Part shown: piece after piece, positions 1-11,529 of the stretch | Layout: the number at the start of each line of letters is the position of its first letter | Numbering within the stretch: position 1 is the first letter of the stretch | NCBI RefSeq assembly: GCF_905171775.1 | Contig: NC_053493.1 | Span: forward strand, 247,782,438-247,846,437 | Source of the DNA: Rana temporaria | Taxonomy: Eukaryota > Chordata > Amphibia > Anura > Ranidae | Direction of reading: 5' to 3' | DNA: 64,000 nt | The notes under the pieces: generated by a model | The model's database searches: none | What the model saw: the letters and a program-made list of their open reading frames with translations, nothing else | What the model was told of the DNA's origin: nothing | Translations under genes and position numbers: made by a program

Positions 1-90
1 CTATATACTATGCTAGCCTGCCCCTATACTGCCTTAGCCTGTTCATATACTACCCTAGCCTGTTTATATACTACCCTAGCCTGCCCCTTG
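1..90. repeat. Short tandem repeat, about 20-24 bp unit
   Basis: About four imperfect units built on TATACTACCCTAGCCTG follow one another and run off the left edge of the window, so the true array length is unknown. Units differ by small substitutions and a variable spacer (CCCC, TTCA, TTTA). No coding potential is apparent. Confidence 0.75.
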
Positions 91-125
91 GAATTTTTTT
101 TTGTTTAATCTCTTCTTTATTAAAG

Positions 126-177
<52 letters not shown>

Positions 178-620
178 AGGAAAACCAATATATAAGAAAA
201 AAAGAAAAGAAAGGTGGGGGGGGGGAGAGGGCGGGGAAGAAGTGGGTGCAAAAAGGTTTGTGACTATAGAGAATGTGTTAATATATGTGTATTCTTAGTG
301 CTATATTTATTATATTTTCTCTGTGCCTTTTTATATTTATCTGTGATAAGGGTTTTTTTTTTTTTTTTTTTTATATAAAATTGTGTTTGAGATGTTATAT
401 TTATATGTATGTTTATATGTATGTGTCTTCTCATTTTTTTTTTTTTTTAATTGTGTTTGAAATGTTATATTTACATGTATGTGTCTACCCGCCCCTTGGA
501 ATTGAGCATAATGGTATATCATATAATTTTGCGTATAGACAAGGTGCTGTTGGATGTAAATCTGAGTTACTGATAAATTAAATTTTAGTTTAATTATCAT
601 GATATAAAATAATGGATTTG
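91..620. repeat. Simple-sequence-rich region with (AG)n microsatellite
   Basis: An uninterrupted (AG)n tract lies at about 129-173, followed by purine-rich sequence and poly(T) runs near 352-373 and 434-449. A stretch containing TTGTGTTTGAGATGTTATAT (from about 381) recurs slightly changed at about 451-485, an imperfect local duplication. Small open frames here consist only of low-complexity residues and are not genes. Confidence 0.8.
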
Positions 621-746
621 GGGGCCTTTTGGTGGGTGAGATTTTTTTTTTTGTGAGGGGGCCAGCAATTCATTCTTGGACCCAGGCAGCGCAATGTCTT
701 GGGCCAGCCCTGAGTGAGAAGCACACCATTTATTCACAATTTGTCA

Positions 747-1013
747 GGCCTCGTACACACGACCGAGTTTCTCGGCAAAAAACAGCAAGAAACTTGATGG
801 TTTTTTTTTTGCCAAGGAAACCGGTCGTGTGTACACTTTTCGACGAGGAAACAGTCGAGGATCTCGTCGAGCCAAAAAGAGAGTATGTCATCTTTTTCGT
901 CGACGGGAATGGGGAAATTTGGCTCGCCGAGATCCTCGACAGCCTAACAAGGAACTGGACAAGCAAAACGATGTGTTTCGCCCGTCGAGTTTCTCGGTCG
1001 TGTGTACGAGGCT
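747..1013. mobile_element. MITE, family B (TCGTACACACGACCGAG ends)
   Basis: The left end GGCCTCGTACACACGACCGA is the inverted complement of the right end apart from the first base. The flanks carry a 3-bp duplication TCA (744-746 and 1014-1016). The interior is also largely self-complementary (TCGACGAGGA/TCCTCGACAG). Three-bp duplications fit PIF/Harbinger-type transposition, but no transposase is encoded. The open frames across it are products of the palindrome. Confidence 0.85.
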
Positions 1014-1016
1014 TCA

Positions 1017-2415
1017 CACACATTTATATAGAAGAGAAAGGATTATCACTTCTATTCACCATTGCATCCATAAACTATTATGCACGTTTATGTTTAGTGC
1101 ACACTTGGAATGTGGACTAAAGGAGGAGTATGCACCTATTTGTGATGTCATTTTGATCACTTTACTATTTAATATTGCTTTATTGATTGGATTGTTTGAA
1201 CCTAACACATAGGTTGCGCAACACCAGTTATATTTATTCTGTAAACAGTATAATTGCCTTCCTAGTAGAGATTTAAATTAGGTTACTCCGATGGAGTGAA
1301 ATATAAAACTGAAGGGACCTAGATATACTAGTACCTGTTTAATTATTTAAGTAGAAGTAAATATCCAATCTTACACACAGCATATGAGAGATGAACCAGG
1401 CACTCATAGACAAAGGCAGCATTTTTATTCTACATATTAAATTAAGCAAGCTTAGATTTATCAGATAGACTTCCTTATATTACTTTAAAAATAGACATGG
1501 GATATGAAAGAGCCAGATATTATTATGTTGTGCTGTTTTTTTGTTTTTTTTGTTTTGTAATGATATGATTGAAAACAAAACTGGTTGCCAATGCAAATCC
1601 CTTGTAGTGATGCCTTAGCGCACGGCACTGTAGTCTCACCACAGGAATAGTTAATGAAACATTCATGTGTATGACACTCTTCGTATGCTAACTCCTCCAG
1701 GCAGTGCTATCGAGTAGCGAGTTGTTCAAAAACAAAATGGGATGAGATCAAACTAATATTTCAGTGAACTCTGGCAAATGTATAGATAATCAGAAAAGCA
1801 TCTGCACTATAATTAATACAGCTGCTGCAGTGTTCCACATGTTTGTGTCAGCAATTCCACGTCAGGGTAGGTTTGGCTGTAGAAAACAATATTTTATAAA
1901 AATTCCATACTTGTATATAATGTTACATTTTGGATGCTGTAACATTTTGTAAGAGGCAATTTTAAAATGAGAATGAATAAGCAGAGGTTACCTTTCATGA
2001 CATCTGCACACCCCTTTAAGCCACGCCCATTTAGCATAATTGAAACCACGTCCACCGATTGCTATGCGTGCCACAATTTTTTCCTCTTAGAAGGCCACAG
2101 CTACAAATGAATGCCCCACCCCTTATTAAAATTAAACTCTGCCTACATACAATGAAAGTGTCCCTAGAATTTTTTTCTGAATGTTGACAACTATGCACTA
2201 CGTCACCCCAGCACCCATTTAAGACTTTATAAATGCTTCACTAATGCACAGTAAATGCTATTTGTGCAGTTAAGTACAGTTACGATGCGCTACCATCGAA
2301 ATTACACTGAGACAACACAACACAATGCTACTGCACTGTGTGGTGCCCTTTGTAATGTTCATGGCAGGCATTGCAGGGTAGTTATGAGGCTTTAAAAACA
2401 CTGCCTAAACGGCAC
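1017..2415. other. AT-rich sequence, nothing recognised
   Basis: No convincing coding frame, RNA gene or paired repeat ends were seen. There are T-rich runs near 1530-1555. Parts may be old, diverged repeats. Confidence 0.5.
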
Positions 2416-2888
2416 TTAAAGCGGAGGTCCCACGAAAAAATATATTAAAAGCCAGCAGCTACAAATACTGCAGCTGCTGACTTTTAAGAAACGGACACTT
2501 ACCTGTCCAGCGCACCCGCGATGTCGGCAGCAGAAGACGAGCAATCGCTCATCTCTCTGCTGCCCCCGCCACCATCCTCTGTGAGGGAATCAGGAATTGA
2601 AACCTTGCGTCTTCACTGCCTGGTTCCCTACTGTGCATGCACGAGTAGTACAGCACGTTCCCAGTGGTCCCCACTGTCGCCTGGGACCAGTGTATTTCCC
2701 AGAAGGCAGCAGGGGGGACAGGAAGTGGAGTGACACCTGTGGGAGTCATTCCCAGAAGTGGGTGAAAATACCTGTATTATACAGGTATCTGCACCCGCCT
2801 CCCCCCTGAAAGGTGCCAAATGTGACACCGGAGGGGGAGAGGGTTCCAAAAAGCAGAAGTTTCATTTTTGGGTGGAACTCCGCTTTAA
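2416..2888. mobile_element. TTAA-flanked MITE (TTAAAGCGGAGGT ends)
   Basis: Starts TTAAAGCGGAGGTCC and ends GGAACTCCGCTTTAA, so the ends are inverted repeats each carrying TTAA. TTAA target duplications are typical of piggyBac and Kolobok-type DNA transposons, and the AAAGCGG start resembles the T2/Kolobok MITEs described in Xenopus. Near the left end AAAAGCCAGCAGCTAC is followed by a degenerate inverted match. Same family as 8945-9589, 52820-53260 and 53800-54334. Confidence 0.8.
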
Positions 2889-3729
2889 ACAAAGGATACT
2901 GAGCACATGTGAATGAGCGCTAAAAGTAACATAAGTCAGCCTTGCTTGCTCCTGTGCATTTATAACATTTAGCTGAGATTGTATAAAACACTGATTGCAT
3001 ATGTTGGAAACATAAGTAGCTGGTCATTCACTACATCTGATTGTGTAGTAAACTTTACATGTACCAACAACTTTTAGTATGGTAGCAATAGTGAATATGA
3101 CAAATGAGAGGTGCAACCTGTACAAAGTTTTTTATTGGCTGGGGATAAAAATTAATTGGTCATAGTACATCCAAATTACATATTATTCCTATTGCTTACT
3201 CATCCCCATGGCCAAGAATTTAAATTAAATTTTGACTAGGTTTTTCTTGGGAGTGAGTCAGAATGGTGCCTGCATTCTCACCAGTGAAAACTACCTCAAT
3301 AAACTAGTTTCTATTTAACTGGATTGTATTGTCTACTTGTGCTGTATTGGAAACACTGGATCTTTTATAGTGGTTCCAAAGATGTGCACCTTCGTAGCCA
3401 GCTGATGTTGTGGTGTGGTAGGCTTAGGCTAGGATTTTATACTTTATATTTTAAAATCTCCCATACTAGTCCAACATTAGAGGCTGCAAACATGCTCTCA
3501 CCAGACAAGGCTCCATACACTGTGACAGCAAGCAAGCTTCTACACAGGAAATGCCAAAACCTGATCAGAAAGGGCCCAGCATTCAGGTGGAGCAGAACTT
3601 AATTCTACTGCACATATGTGTTGGCATTTCAAGGTTCCTGCTTTTTATTGCTGTCAACAGCTTTCTGTTTTTGTCAAGGTACCATTTTGGCAAAATAAAT
3701 CTTCCTGCTTGCAGTCTACTAAGGAAGGA
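2889..3729. other. Unassigned AT-rich sequence
   Basis: Neither repeat ends nor coding structure could be supported. A 92-codon open frame at 3324-3602 has no recognisable motif. Confidence 0.5.
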
Positions 3730-4430
3730 GTTTGTCAGGTCACCTGAGGCCAGGTGACAGATGCACACCATTGGGGTCAGGAGTGCACCACTAAGGTAGT
3801 GGACCCTATGGCTGACAGCTGTGGATGGAACTCTAGGTGGTTAAGGAAGACAGGTCCACATTAACACGGATCCCACAGGGAGCTAGGGCATAAGATTCCC
3901 CAGGGCGCGGAGTCTAAGAGCCAGCAGGTGTTCACCAGAGTCTCTAGTGGTGAGGATGGACTGCGCTGCAACTGGCTCCAGGTCGCAGCCTCCAGGGTCT
4001 CCCAGCTCTCGCTCAAAGTAGGCTACAGGAGGATAGAGAGGAATCAGCAGCCCAGGATAACAGGATATAGTAAGGAGATAAGTCAAAGGTCGGGGCGACT
4101 AGCAGACAAGGATAAACATAGAACACGCCAAAGGTCAGGGTCACAAGCAGGCAGGGATAGTCGAGAACAAGCCAAGATCGGTAACTGGAATCAGACGTAG
4201 AGGACAAAGCCAGTCGCACACAAAAGCTAAACACACAATATTGATCAGCATGGCTGGCTTGCAGTGCACAGGTTAATATAGAGTTCCCTGATAGGGCCTA
4301 GGGTGGAGCCATGATTTGAGGAGCGATTACTTAAGCAGCCAGGTGAGAGTGGATGGCCTCTTAATCTGAGCACATGGAGAGGTAAGCTGACAGACAAACA
4401 TTACTGCATAACCATGACAGATTTTTGGTT
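3730..4430 (-). mobile_element. LTR-like fragment (tentative)
   Basis: This GC-richer block differs sharply in composition from its neighbours. Read on the minus strand it has repeated CCTGACCTTTGG / CCCCGACCTTTGAC blocks joined to CTTGTCTGC- and CTTGTTCTC-like words, the style of R/U5 regions in Ty3/gypsy-type LTRs of fish and frogs. No paired LTR, primer-binding site or gag/pol frame is visible. An old non-LTR repeat is the alternative. Confidence 0.3.
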
Positions 4431-5220
4431 TAGACAAACTTTGATATCGACCAATTTGTTCCAAGCAAAGGTTAAAAAAGGAATGATCTGTTTCTTTTAT
4501 TGATAAGTTGATACAACTTTGAACAGACTATATTAAATAAAGACATTATTTTTAATATAAATATCCAAGCATAATTCTTTTGTAAGGTAATTGATTGTAC
4601 TAGAGGCTACAACAGATAATGGAATTAAGACTGACTTGAATTAGCTACGATCGTAGTATTAACTTTGTACAAGAAGAAAATTATAAAAAAATACATCTGG
4701 GAAAAGGTCACATTTTAATTTTCTTTAAAATTAATTTGTACTATTTAATCAGTTTTATACTTTATATGATGCAAACTCTAATCACATCAAGATTTGATTT
4801 GGAAACTGCTGTAGAAATATCTTCTCTGAAACCTATTTGCCATTACAAAGAAGAAGAATTTTATAATAGATATGACGTATGTAATAATTTACATCACGCG
4901 CATATACTAAACAGAGGTTATCCATTTCAAATATTTAGAAAGACTTTGGGAAATAGTATTGGTATAAAACACACAAACAAAAACAATGCAAATATATTAC
5001 AATCAAGAAAGACAAAATGGTGATTTAAAAACAAGATGAATAGAAAGTAATATACTAATCAGTAGTTGGGGAACCATATACAGTATGGTTCTTATTGGCT
5101 GAAAGCTGATCCCCAAGTATATCAAAAATAGTGTTTCCATTGCCTTTACTTCTTGACTAATACTCATGTGTCTCATTGCTTGCATTTCAATCTCGGCCTG
5201 TTTGTGGTTTAATCTTTTGG
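4431..5220. other. AT-rich unique-looking sequence
   Basis: Very AT-rich, no recognisable repeat ends. A 95-codon open frame at 4736-5023 lacks any family motif and is probably chance. Confidence 0.5.
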
Positions 5221-5244
5221 GTCCACGCACAAAGGATGTTTTTA

Positions 5245-5640
5245 CAGTTGCTGTTAGGGGCGTCTGACGATTTTTTCTAGTGCCTCTAAACGCCCCTCCA
5301 TGTTCGCCTATGTGACCATGCACACATAAACTTTCAGTAGGGTTTGGAGGCATAAGCATTTAGGGAGAATAGAAAAAAACGACAATCTGTGTGTCCAGGA
5401 AAAAAGGCTGTTGAGTTGAAAAAAAAACGCAGAATGCTGCTAAACGATGCTAAACACGACTAAATGCTGTAACAAGATTTTAGCCGCATTGGCATTTTTA
5501 GAAGTTTTTACATTATAGGGAGTGTTTTTACTGATATTGGCAAAAAAAGTGCATAAATGCCCATAAACGCTAGACAAAAACGCGGCTAAAAGAGCATTTT
5601 TACAGCTGCTTTTTCTTACGTTCTGTGTGCATGAGCCTTT
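5245..5640. repeat. Imperfect palindromic MITE-like repeat
   Basis: The left part has CCATGCACACATAAAC and the right end GTTCTGTGTGCATGAGCC, roughly inverted. Between them lie many AAACGC/GCGTTT words in both orientations (TAAACGATGCTAAACACG, CATAAACGCTAGAC). It resembles the other CACACA-ended MITEs here, but exact borders and target duplications could not be fixed. Confidence 0.4.
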
Positions 5641-5995
5641 TGACCTATATATTGGTATTTTGGTTTGGTCCTTGTCAACGTGTCATGCAGGACAAAAACA
5701 AAGATACACAATCAAAAGAAATCCAGAATTTGCTGCAACACTTCACCTTTATTGATCCTTCATGCAAAAGACATTACAGACAGTGCGGGTACAGTAAAAG
5801 GGAAGTGCAATATAACAGCCGTGCTACTACATCTGATGGACTAACATACATGGCCTTAAAGCTGCTTTACAATTCTACATCACTGCACCTTAGAAACTTG
5901 TGACCCCTCCCCCAACATTCCCACTGGTAAAATCTTTTGTAGCCTGCAATTTTGTGCAATACCTCCACATTGTACTCAATCTAGCCATCTTCATA

Positions 5996-6711
5996 CCGTG
6001 TTTCCCCGAAAGTAAGACCGGGTCTTATATTAATTGTGTCCACAAAAAACACACTAGGGCTTACTTTCGGGGTAGGGCTTATTTATTTACGGAATGTACA
6101 AATTTTACAAAGATTCTGTGTCCCCCTGTCACCCCCCCCCCCAACTGTCAGGTCAGGAGTCATTACAGTATTTTGAGAAAGACATCTTGGCACTGTATAA
6201 GGTGCATTACCATAGAAAATACCTTTTACCGTAGGGTATACAGCACCTGTTCTTCTTTCGTCATCCGGGAGGAGAGAGTGAGAGAGAAGAAATCCCCGCT
6301 GACGTCAGCGCGCTCCGCGCGCTGAGGAGGAATGGGCTGAAGACGTCAGGCGGGAGGAGAGAAGGAGAGAGAAGAGTCGAGGTCACCTGTCATCGGCTCG
6401 CTCCGTGCAGTAAGAAGAGACGGGCTGAAGATGTCAGGGGGAGGAGAGGAAGAACAAGAAGAGCCGGCCCGCTGCTTTCAGTAAAGAGGGACGGGATGCA
6501 GACGAGGCGAGAAGAGGACGGATCAGCAGTGGCTTTAAACATAACGGTACCATATTTTTTAACACAGTAATAAACGGAAACACTGCAGTAATGTATTTTT
6601 AATGAACTTTGACTAGGACTTACTTTCGGGGTAGGGCTTATATTGCAGCCCGCCCCCATAATCATGCTAGGGCTTACTTTTGGGATAGGGCTTACTTTCG
6701 GGAAAACACGG
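5996..6711. mobile_element. Palindromic MITE, CCGTGTTTCCCCGAAAGTAAG ends
   Basis: The left end CCGTGTTTCCCCGAAAGTAA pairs with the right end CTTACTTTCGGGAAAACACGG, with TA on both sides (5994-5995 and 6712-6713), consistent with a TA target. The motif GGGCTTACTTTCGGGGTAGG occurs near the left end in one orientation and again near the right end, giving a multi-step terminal structure. The interior holds two similar blocks around GACGTCAG and GAAGAGACGGGCTGAAG. No coding capacity. The superfamily is not certain; TA flanks suggest Tc1/mariner. Confidence 0.75.
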
Positions 6712-6713
6712 TA

Positions 6714-8150
6714 CTATATATATTGTGATAGTGGGAGTCCTTGTCTCTGGGAAAATTTGTTTTAAATGGACACAGGACTCTTAAAGAGTCAGTTTGAGAA
6801 GCTCCAGTGGAAATTTTGTGAGTAGGGCTATATAATAAGTTTTATCTGGATTTGAAAAGTCTGGATCGGGCCTGGAGACTTGAAGACTCCAAAGAGCATC
6901 GGGTGGAATGAAGTCTTCAGTCTTGTGAAGTCTTCAGGTTTTTTGTTTTTTACATGCAAGGATTTTACATGGGTAGTGAACCAGTATTGAAAAAGTGGAT
7001 TTTACTTAAATGTAAGGTCCACCATAAGTTTTCAGCATATGTTTAGTGTAGGGTGTACTTTCCTTGTATTTGAAAAATAATGGGTAGCTACAGTTTGCAT
7101 GTTTTTTCTTAGCTCAGTGAACCGTATGCTGAAAATCCAATGATAAACTTCTATTATACAAATGTATCAATAAAACCTTATTTTTGACAGAATTTACACC
7201 TTTTTTCACACTCAATAATACCTAAAACATTGATATTTATGAGAAATTGTAACCATTTAATTTTTTCTACATTATTTTTTTATTCATCTATATTATTGAA
7301 ATCTTTGTTGTGTTTGTTTTTGCTTTTTATGTCTAGAAAAAAATGTGCAATGTCAATAGATTTTACTAGATTTACTGGCATGCCTGGGTTTTCTCATCTA
7401 ATTTCAAAATTATCGCAAATGGAGCACCCGTAAATGTGAGCCAATCAATGTCTATCTTCAGCTTGTTCAGTTAAGCTTTGAAAATGAAATATAGAAGTTG
7501 ATTCGTTGCCATGCACAGCTGCTCCAGTGTTAATAAAAATCCCACATCATATTTTTCTGCTTGTATTTTGCTCTGTGAATTTACGTATTTACCATTACAA
7601 ATGTTTTTTGTACCATACATAATTTTTTTACTCTTGTTTAAAATATCTTGAAATGTACTATAAGAAATGGTGAGGCCACATCAATTAATTGAATGTCTAA
7701 GAAACAGCTGGAGAACGTCCCGTCTTTTGTATATTTGAATATACATCATGATTTATACTTGGGATTACAGTTTTTTTTTTATTATTATAGTTATTAAATT
7801 ATATTTTTGGTTAAAAATGTGAGATTGTGTAAAATAGCTAACTAGAAAATTGCTTGAGTATTACTCAGGCGTTGCTATATATGCTTTATTTGCTAATATC
7901 TACGCTTTCAAGGTTACACCATAATTTAATTAATACAAAACTGAAGTGGTATGTATATTCCAGCTTGCTACTTTAAATAGCATTGATGTCATTAACAGAT
8001 TTAATTTTTTTTTCTTTAATTTCAAGTGTTTTAGTAAAGGCTGGAGAAAGTGCAGTAAATAAGGCAATTTGATACCCAATTTATGACTATATTAGTTTTT
8101 CAAGCGCTTGCAGCCATGTGCGAAACTGGAACCAACAAGCTTTAATATCT
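6714..8150. other. AT-rich sequence without recognisable features
   Basis: Unique-looking AT-rich DNA with T runs. No splice-bounded coding frame, RNA gene or transposon end was recognised. Confidence 0.5.
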
Positions 8151-8364
8151 GTTAATGATCCAGTAAATGAGTTGCCATTTGCTTCTGATGCTGAGGATAT
8201 GTGAATGTTTCCTCTTCTGCACCATTTCTGTTATTGTGATCCAAAGATCTGCTCCCATATGAAAGCATGAGTGAAGATATGGAAAGCTTTTTTTTTCCAT
8301 AAAAATAATATGGACATTTAAGGTTCACTGAACTATGAGATATGATTTCTGTATTCAAATGATA

Positions 8365-8680
8365 GATCTGTGTAACTAATATTCATCAAAATGAAGAGTC
8401 AATGCTATTTTTAAAGTAGACTTATACTCAACTATAATGTCTTGCTGGGATGGATCAGTAAAATGTAAAAGAGGAGCTGAAATACTTAGCTTTCCTGGAG
8501 AAATGGTTCCATATTATGATTCCCTCTATTGCTGCTCAAATGGCCAAAAGCAGAAATAGTCATAAGTGTACTTTTCACACTGCCTATGCTGCCAGAATGC
8601 TGCTCTTTTGAAGGAAATCCTCTGTTGAAGTCTTCATGGAAACCAACACTTCTAGGAGTGTTGTTCTCCTTGGTCACCTG
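8365..8680 (-). pseudogene. Possible decayed exon of unidentified gene
   Basis: Read on the minus strand, a TTTTGCAG acceptor-like sequence just above 8680 precedes an open frame beginning VTKENNTPRSVGFHEDF and running to a stop near 8486. A second frame, reached by a one-base shift around the MEPF residues, continues TISPGKLSISAPLLHFTDPS to about 8358. The mix of charged and polar residues looks more protein-like than the repeat-derived frames nearby. I do not recognise the protein, and no donor site or neighbouring exon is visible. A chance open frame is a serious alternative. Confidence 0.2.
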
Positions 8681-8695
8681 CAAAATTCAGTGGTA

Positions 8696-8905
8696 GACAT
8701 GTGCAATTTGATTCGGTCTGAATCAAAATTTGGACAACTTTTTTGTTATTCTGAGCTTCTGATGTATACGAATTTCCGAATAACAATAGTAACGAATTTG
8801 ATGAAAATTTGCTTAATTTTGTTTATTCCTTTTCTAACTAATTCCAAATTTTCCGAAATTTCTAACATGTATTGTCCGATCCGAATTCTGCATGAAGAAT
8901 CACTA
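8696..8905. repeat. GAATTTCCGAA-rich repeat fragment
   Basis: The stretch is built from variants of CGAATTTCCGAAT, TTCGGTCTGAATC and AATTTTCCGAAATTTC in both orientations, the look of a degenerate self-complementary interspersed repeat. Borders are approximate and no target duplication was found. Confidence 0.45.
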
Positions 8906-8944
8906 GTTGTTAAGAAGAGGGCTGGGAAGACAGCTACCGCATCC

Positions 8945-9589
8945 TTAAAGCGGGAGTTCCGCGGGAATTTTTTTTTTTTTTAAGACGTTTTTGTAACGTT
9001 GATGGTACAACGAAAATTGTCCTCACCAGTCTCCTACTCGCAGCCGCTACCAAGACGATTTCCCCCAAAAGAATATTTTATAAAAATTGATGATGGACAT
9101 TGCCATCTTAACTGCGGGCACTCTGAAGCCCTCCTGAAGCCCTTCCGGGATGCGGTGAATGCTGTCCCAGCATTCACCGCTCTATCCCGCGCACGCGCAG
9201 TGTGACGGCGAGCAGCGCCGTCAACACTGCGCCGTTGCTAGGACAACGGCCGGCAGCGTCCTGAAAAGGACACTCCCCCCTGTGACTAGCAGACAAGTTA
9301 CTAGTCATGTGACCCGCGAGATATCGCGGGATTTCGAACACAGCGCATCTCCTGGGATTCTCAGGACTAACTCCCAGGAGACATAGCGCTGATGGGGGAT
9401 TTTGAAAACCACGCCCACTCCCGCGGGGAAAAGTGAGTGACAGCTCACTAAAGGCCCTCGTTCAAAGGTAAGGAGGCCGATAAAAAAAAAAAAAAAACAG
9501 ACCGTAGATACAGACACAGATACAGACCGTACTATGGCAGCTGGTTTTAAACAGGAAAAGTTGTCAATTAGGGTGAACCTCCGCTTTAA
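8945..9589. mobile_element. TTAA-flanked MITE (TTAAAGCGG ends)
   Basis: Begins TTAAAGCGGGAGTTCCGCGG and ends GGTGAACCTCCGCTTTAA, inverted ends that each include TTAA. Poly(T) follows the left end and poly(A) precedes the right end, as in other copies. The GC-rich middle carries partial inverted matches such as CTCCTGGGATTCTCAGG and ACTCCCAGGAG. Non-autonomous. Confidence 0.8.
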
Positions 9590-9951
9590 CAATCCATGGC
9601 TTATCAGCTGTCAGCAGGTTTCTCCATTGACAGCTGAATGTAAGTCAAAGAATGCTGGCAATGAAACATAAAGGGAAAAAAACAGCGTGGTGTCCCCTCC
9701 ACTATCCATACCAGGCCCTTCGAGGGTCTATGGGTTAGACCCTTCGGGTATGGCATGGATTTTAAGGGAAACCCAATAAAAATGTATTTAAAAAAAAAAT
9801 GTGCTTATGTGAAAAATATACTAGAACTTACAATCCATATGAAAGCAGCAATTCTACTATGAGATATTATTCACAATGAATAGTCTTTAGTATCCTGAGC
9901 TGTGCTAAAAACCTCCTACCACAACCATATGTAAATATGTGCAAATAACAT
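9590..9951. other. Unassigned, with short imperfect palindrome
   Basis: Around 9700-9765 the words CCATACCAGGCCCTTCGAGG and CCCTTCGGGTATGGCATGG form an imperfect inverted repeat typical of older interspersed repeats. Nothing else was recognised. Confidence 0.4.
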
Positions 9952-10260
9952 ACACAGTATCTCACAAAAGTGAGTACACCACTCACATATTTGTAAATAT
10001 TTTATTATATCTTTTCATGTGACAACACTGAAGAAATTACACTTTGCTACAATGTAAAGTAGTGAGTGTACAGCTTGTATAACAGTGTAAATTTGCTGTC
10101 CCCTCAAAATAACTCAACACACAGCCATTAATGTCTTAACACCTGGCCTACAAAAGTGAGCACTATATTGTAGCAAAATGTAATTTCTTCATTGTTGTCA
10201 CATGAAAAGCTATAATAATATTTACAAAAATGTAAGGGGTGTACTCACTTTTGTGAAATA
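9952..10260. mobile_element. Tc1-like non-autonomous element
   Basis: Left end ACAGTATCTCACAAAAGTGA, right end TGTACTCACTTTTGTGAAAT, inverted. The 5' arm has TTTTCATGTGACAACACTGA and CTACAATGTAAAGTAGTGAG; the 3' arm carries the inverse of part of this (TTGTTGTCACATGAAAAG). From memory this matches Tc1/mariner elements shared between fishes and frogs. It lacks a transposase frame. Parts of related elements lie at 32222-32401 and 34107-34421. Confidence 0.8.
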
Positions 10261-10479
10261 TATATAAAGGATTTAAAAAAAATAAAAATAAAGAAATAGT
10301 CCACGTGTCCGAAAGTCCTCTTTATCAAGAATCAATATTAAGACACAGCTGATTCTCCACCACCACTGGATTAGGAAAGTCCATGCTTCGTAGGCCACCA
10401 TCACAATAGTATAAATACAAGCTATATATGACCAAAAGGTCACAAAGGGACCATTCAAATGAATGTAGGAATAAAGGAA

Positions 10480-10784
10480 TATGATGATGTTAGAGTGGAG
10501 CTGCTTTCTGACGGCATCACGTTCCTACGTTCCCTGGATTCCTTCATCCACATCGACCCACAGGCTGAATGAAAAAAAGAAACATTAAATGTATGCTCGA
10601 CATTAGAAGCCTGGGATGTGGCATAAGCTTCTAATGTTGGGCATAGACTTTTTCTGGCAGAGATTTCTTCATCCACATTGATTTGAAAGAAGAGATCTGT
10701 TCACAGCCACAGGCTGAATAGAAAAAAAAGTATATTACATGTATGTGTGTGCAAGAAACACCTAATGTTGGCCATAAACATAAT
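10480..10784. repeat. Imperfect direct duplication
   Basis: TTCATCCACATCGACCCACA, CAGGCTGAATGAAAAAAAG and TTAAATGTATG recur as TTCATCCACATTGATTTG, CAGGCTGAATAGAAAAAAAAG and TTACATGTATG roughly 125-145 bp downstream, with insertions in the second copy. This indicates an old local duplication of unknown origin. Confidence 0.55.
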
Positions 10785-11526
10785 GGCCCAGATTCTCAAA
10801 GGGCTTACGACGGCGCAACGCCATGTACGCCATGTACGCCGTCGTAAGTCCTAATCTGGGCCGTCGTATCTATGCGACTGATTCTTAGAATCAGTTACGC
10901 ATAGATATCCATTAGATCCGACAGGCGTAAGGCTCTTACGCTGTCGGATCTTAAATGTAATTTTTTTTTGGCCGCTAGGTGTCGCCTCCGTCGTTTTCCC
11001 CATCGAGTATGCAAATTAGCTAGATATGCGAATTCCCGAATGTACGCGCGGCCGACGCAGTAAAGTTACAACGTTTACGTTAGGCTTGTCCCGGCATAAA
11101 GTTGCCCCTGGGTATATGAGGCACAATCAATGTTAAGTATGGCCGTCATTCCCGCGTCGAAATTTGTAAATTTACGTTGTTTGCGTAAGTCATCCGTGAA
11201 TGGGGCTGGACGCCATTTACGTTCACGTCGAAACCAATGACGTCCTTGCAACGTCATTTGGAGCAATGCACCCTGGGATATTTTTCGGATGGCGCATGCG
11301 CAGTACGTTCGGTGCGAGAACGCGCTTAATTTAAATGCTCCACGCCCCCTACCCGGCTAATTTGAAATAGGCGGGCTTGCGCCAGATGATTTACGCTACG
11401 CCGCCGCAACTTTACAGGCAAGTTCTTTGTGTATAAAGCACTTGCCTGTAAAACATGCGGCGGCGTAACGTAAATGAGATACGTTACGCCCGCCGAGTTT
11501 TACGCCGATCTACGAGAATCTGGGCC
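10785..11526. mobile_element. Harbinger-type MITE, family A (GGCCCAGATTCTC ends)
   Basis: Left GGCCCAGATTCTCAAAGGGC and right ACGAGAATCTGGGCC are inverted. Flanks show a 3-bp duplication AAT (10782-10784 and 11527-11529). The interior is CpG-rich with repeated ACGCCG/CGGCGT words and a hairpin ACAGGCAAGTTC...GCACTTGCCTGT near the right end. The end is nearly the same as the left end of the Harbinger transposase element at 62678 (GGGGCCAAATTCTCAAAAGA), so that element or a relative probably mobilises it. Confidence 0.88.
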
Positions 11527-11529
11527 AAT

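Noticed and set aside
629..1120. 163-codon frame at the left edge
   Set aside because: Runs through a palindromic family B MITE; the opposite strand is open too, as expected from inverted repeats.
3730..4430. Complete retrovirus or LTR retrotransposon
   Set aside because: Only an LTR-like composition is seen; no paired LTR, primer-binding site, or gag/pol frame nearby.
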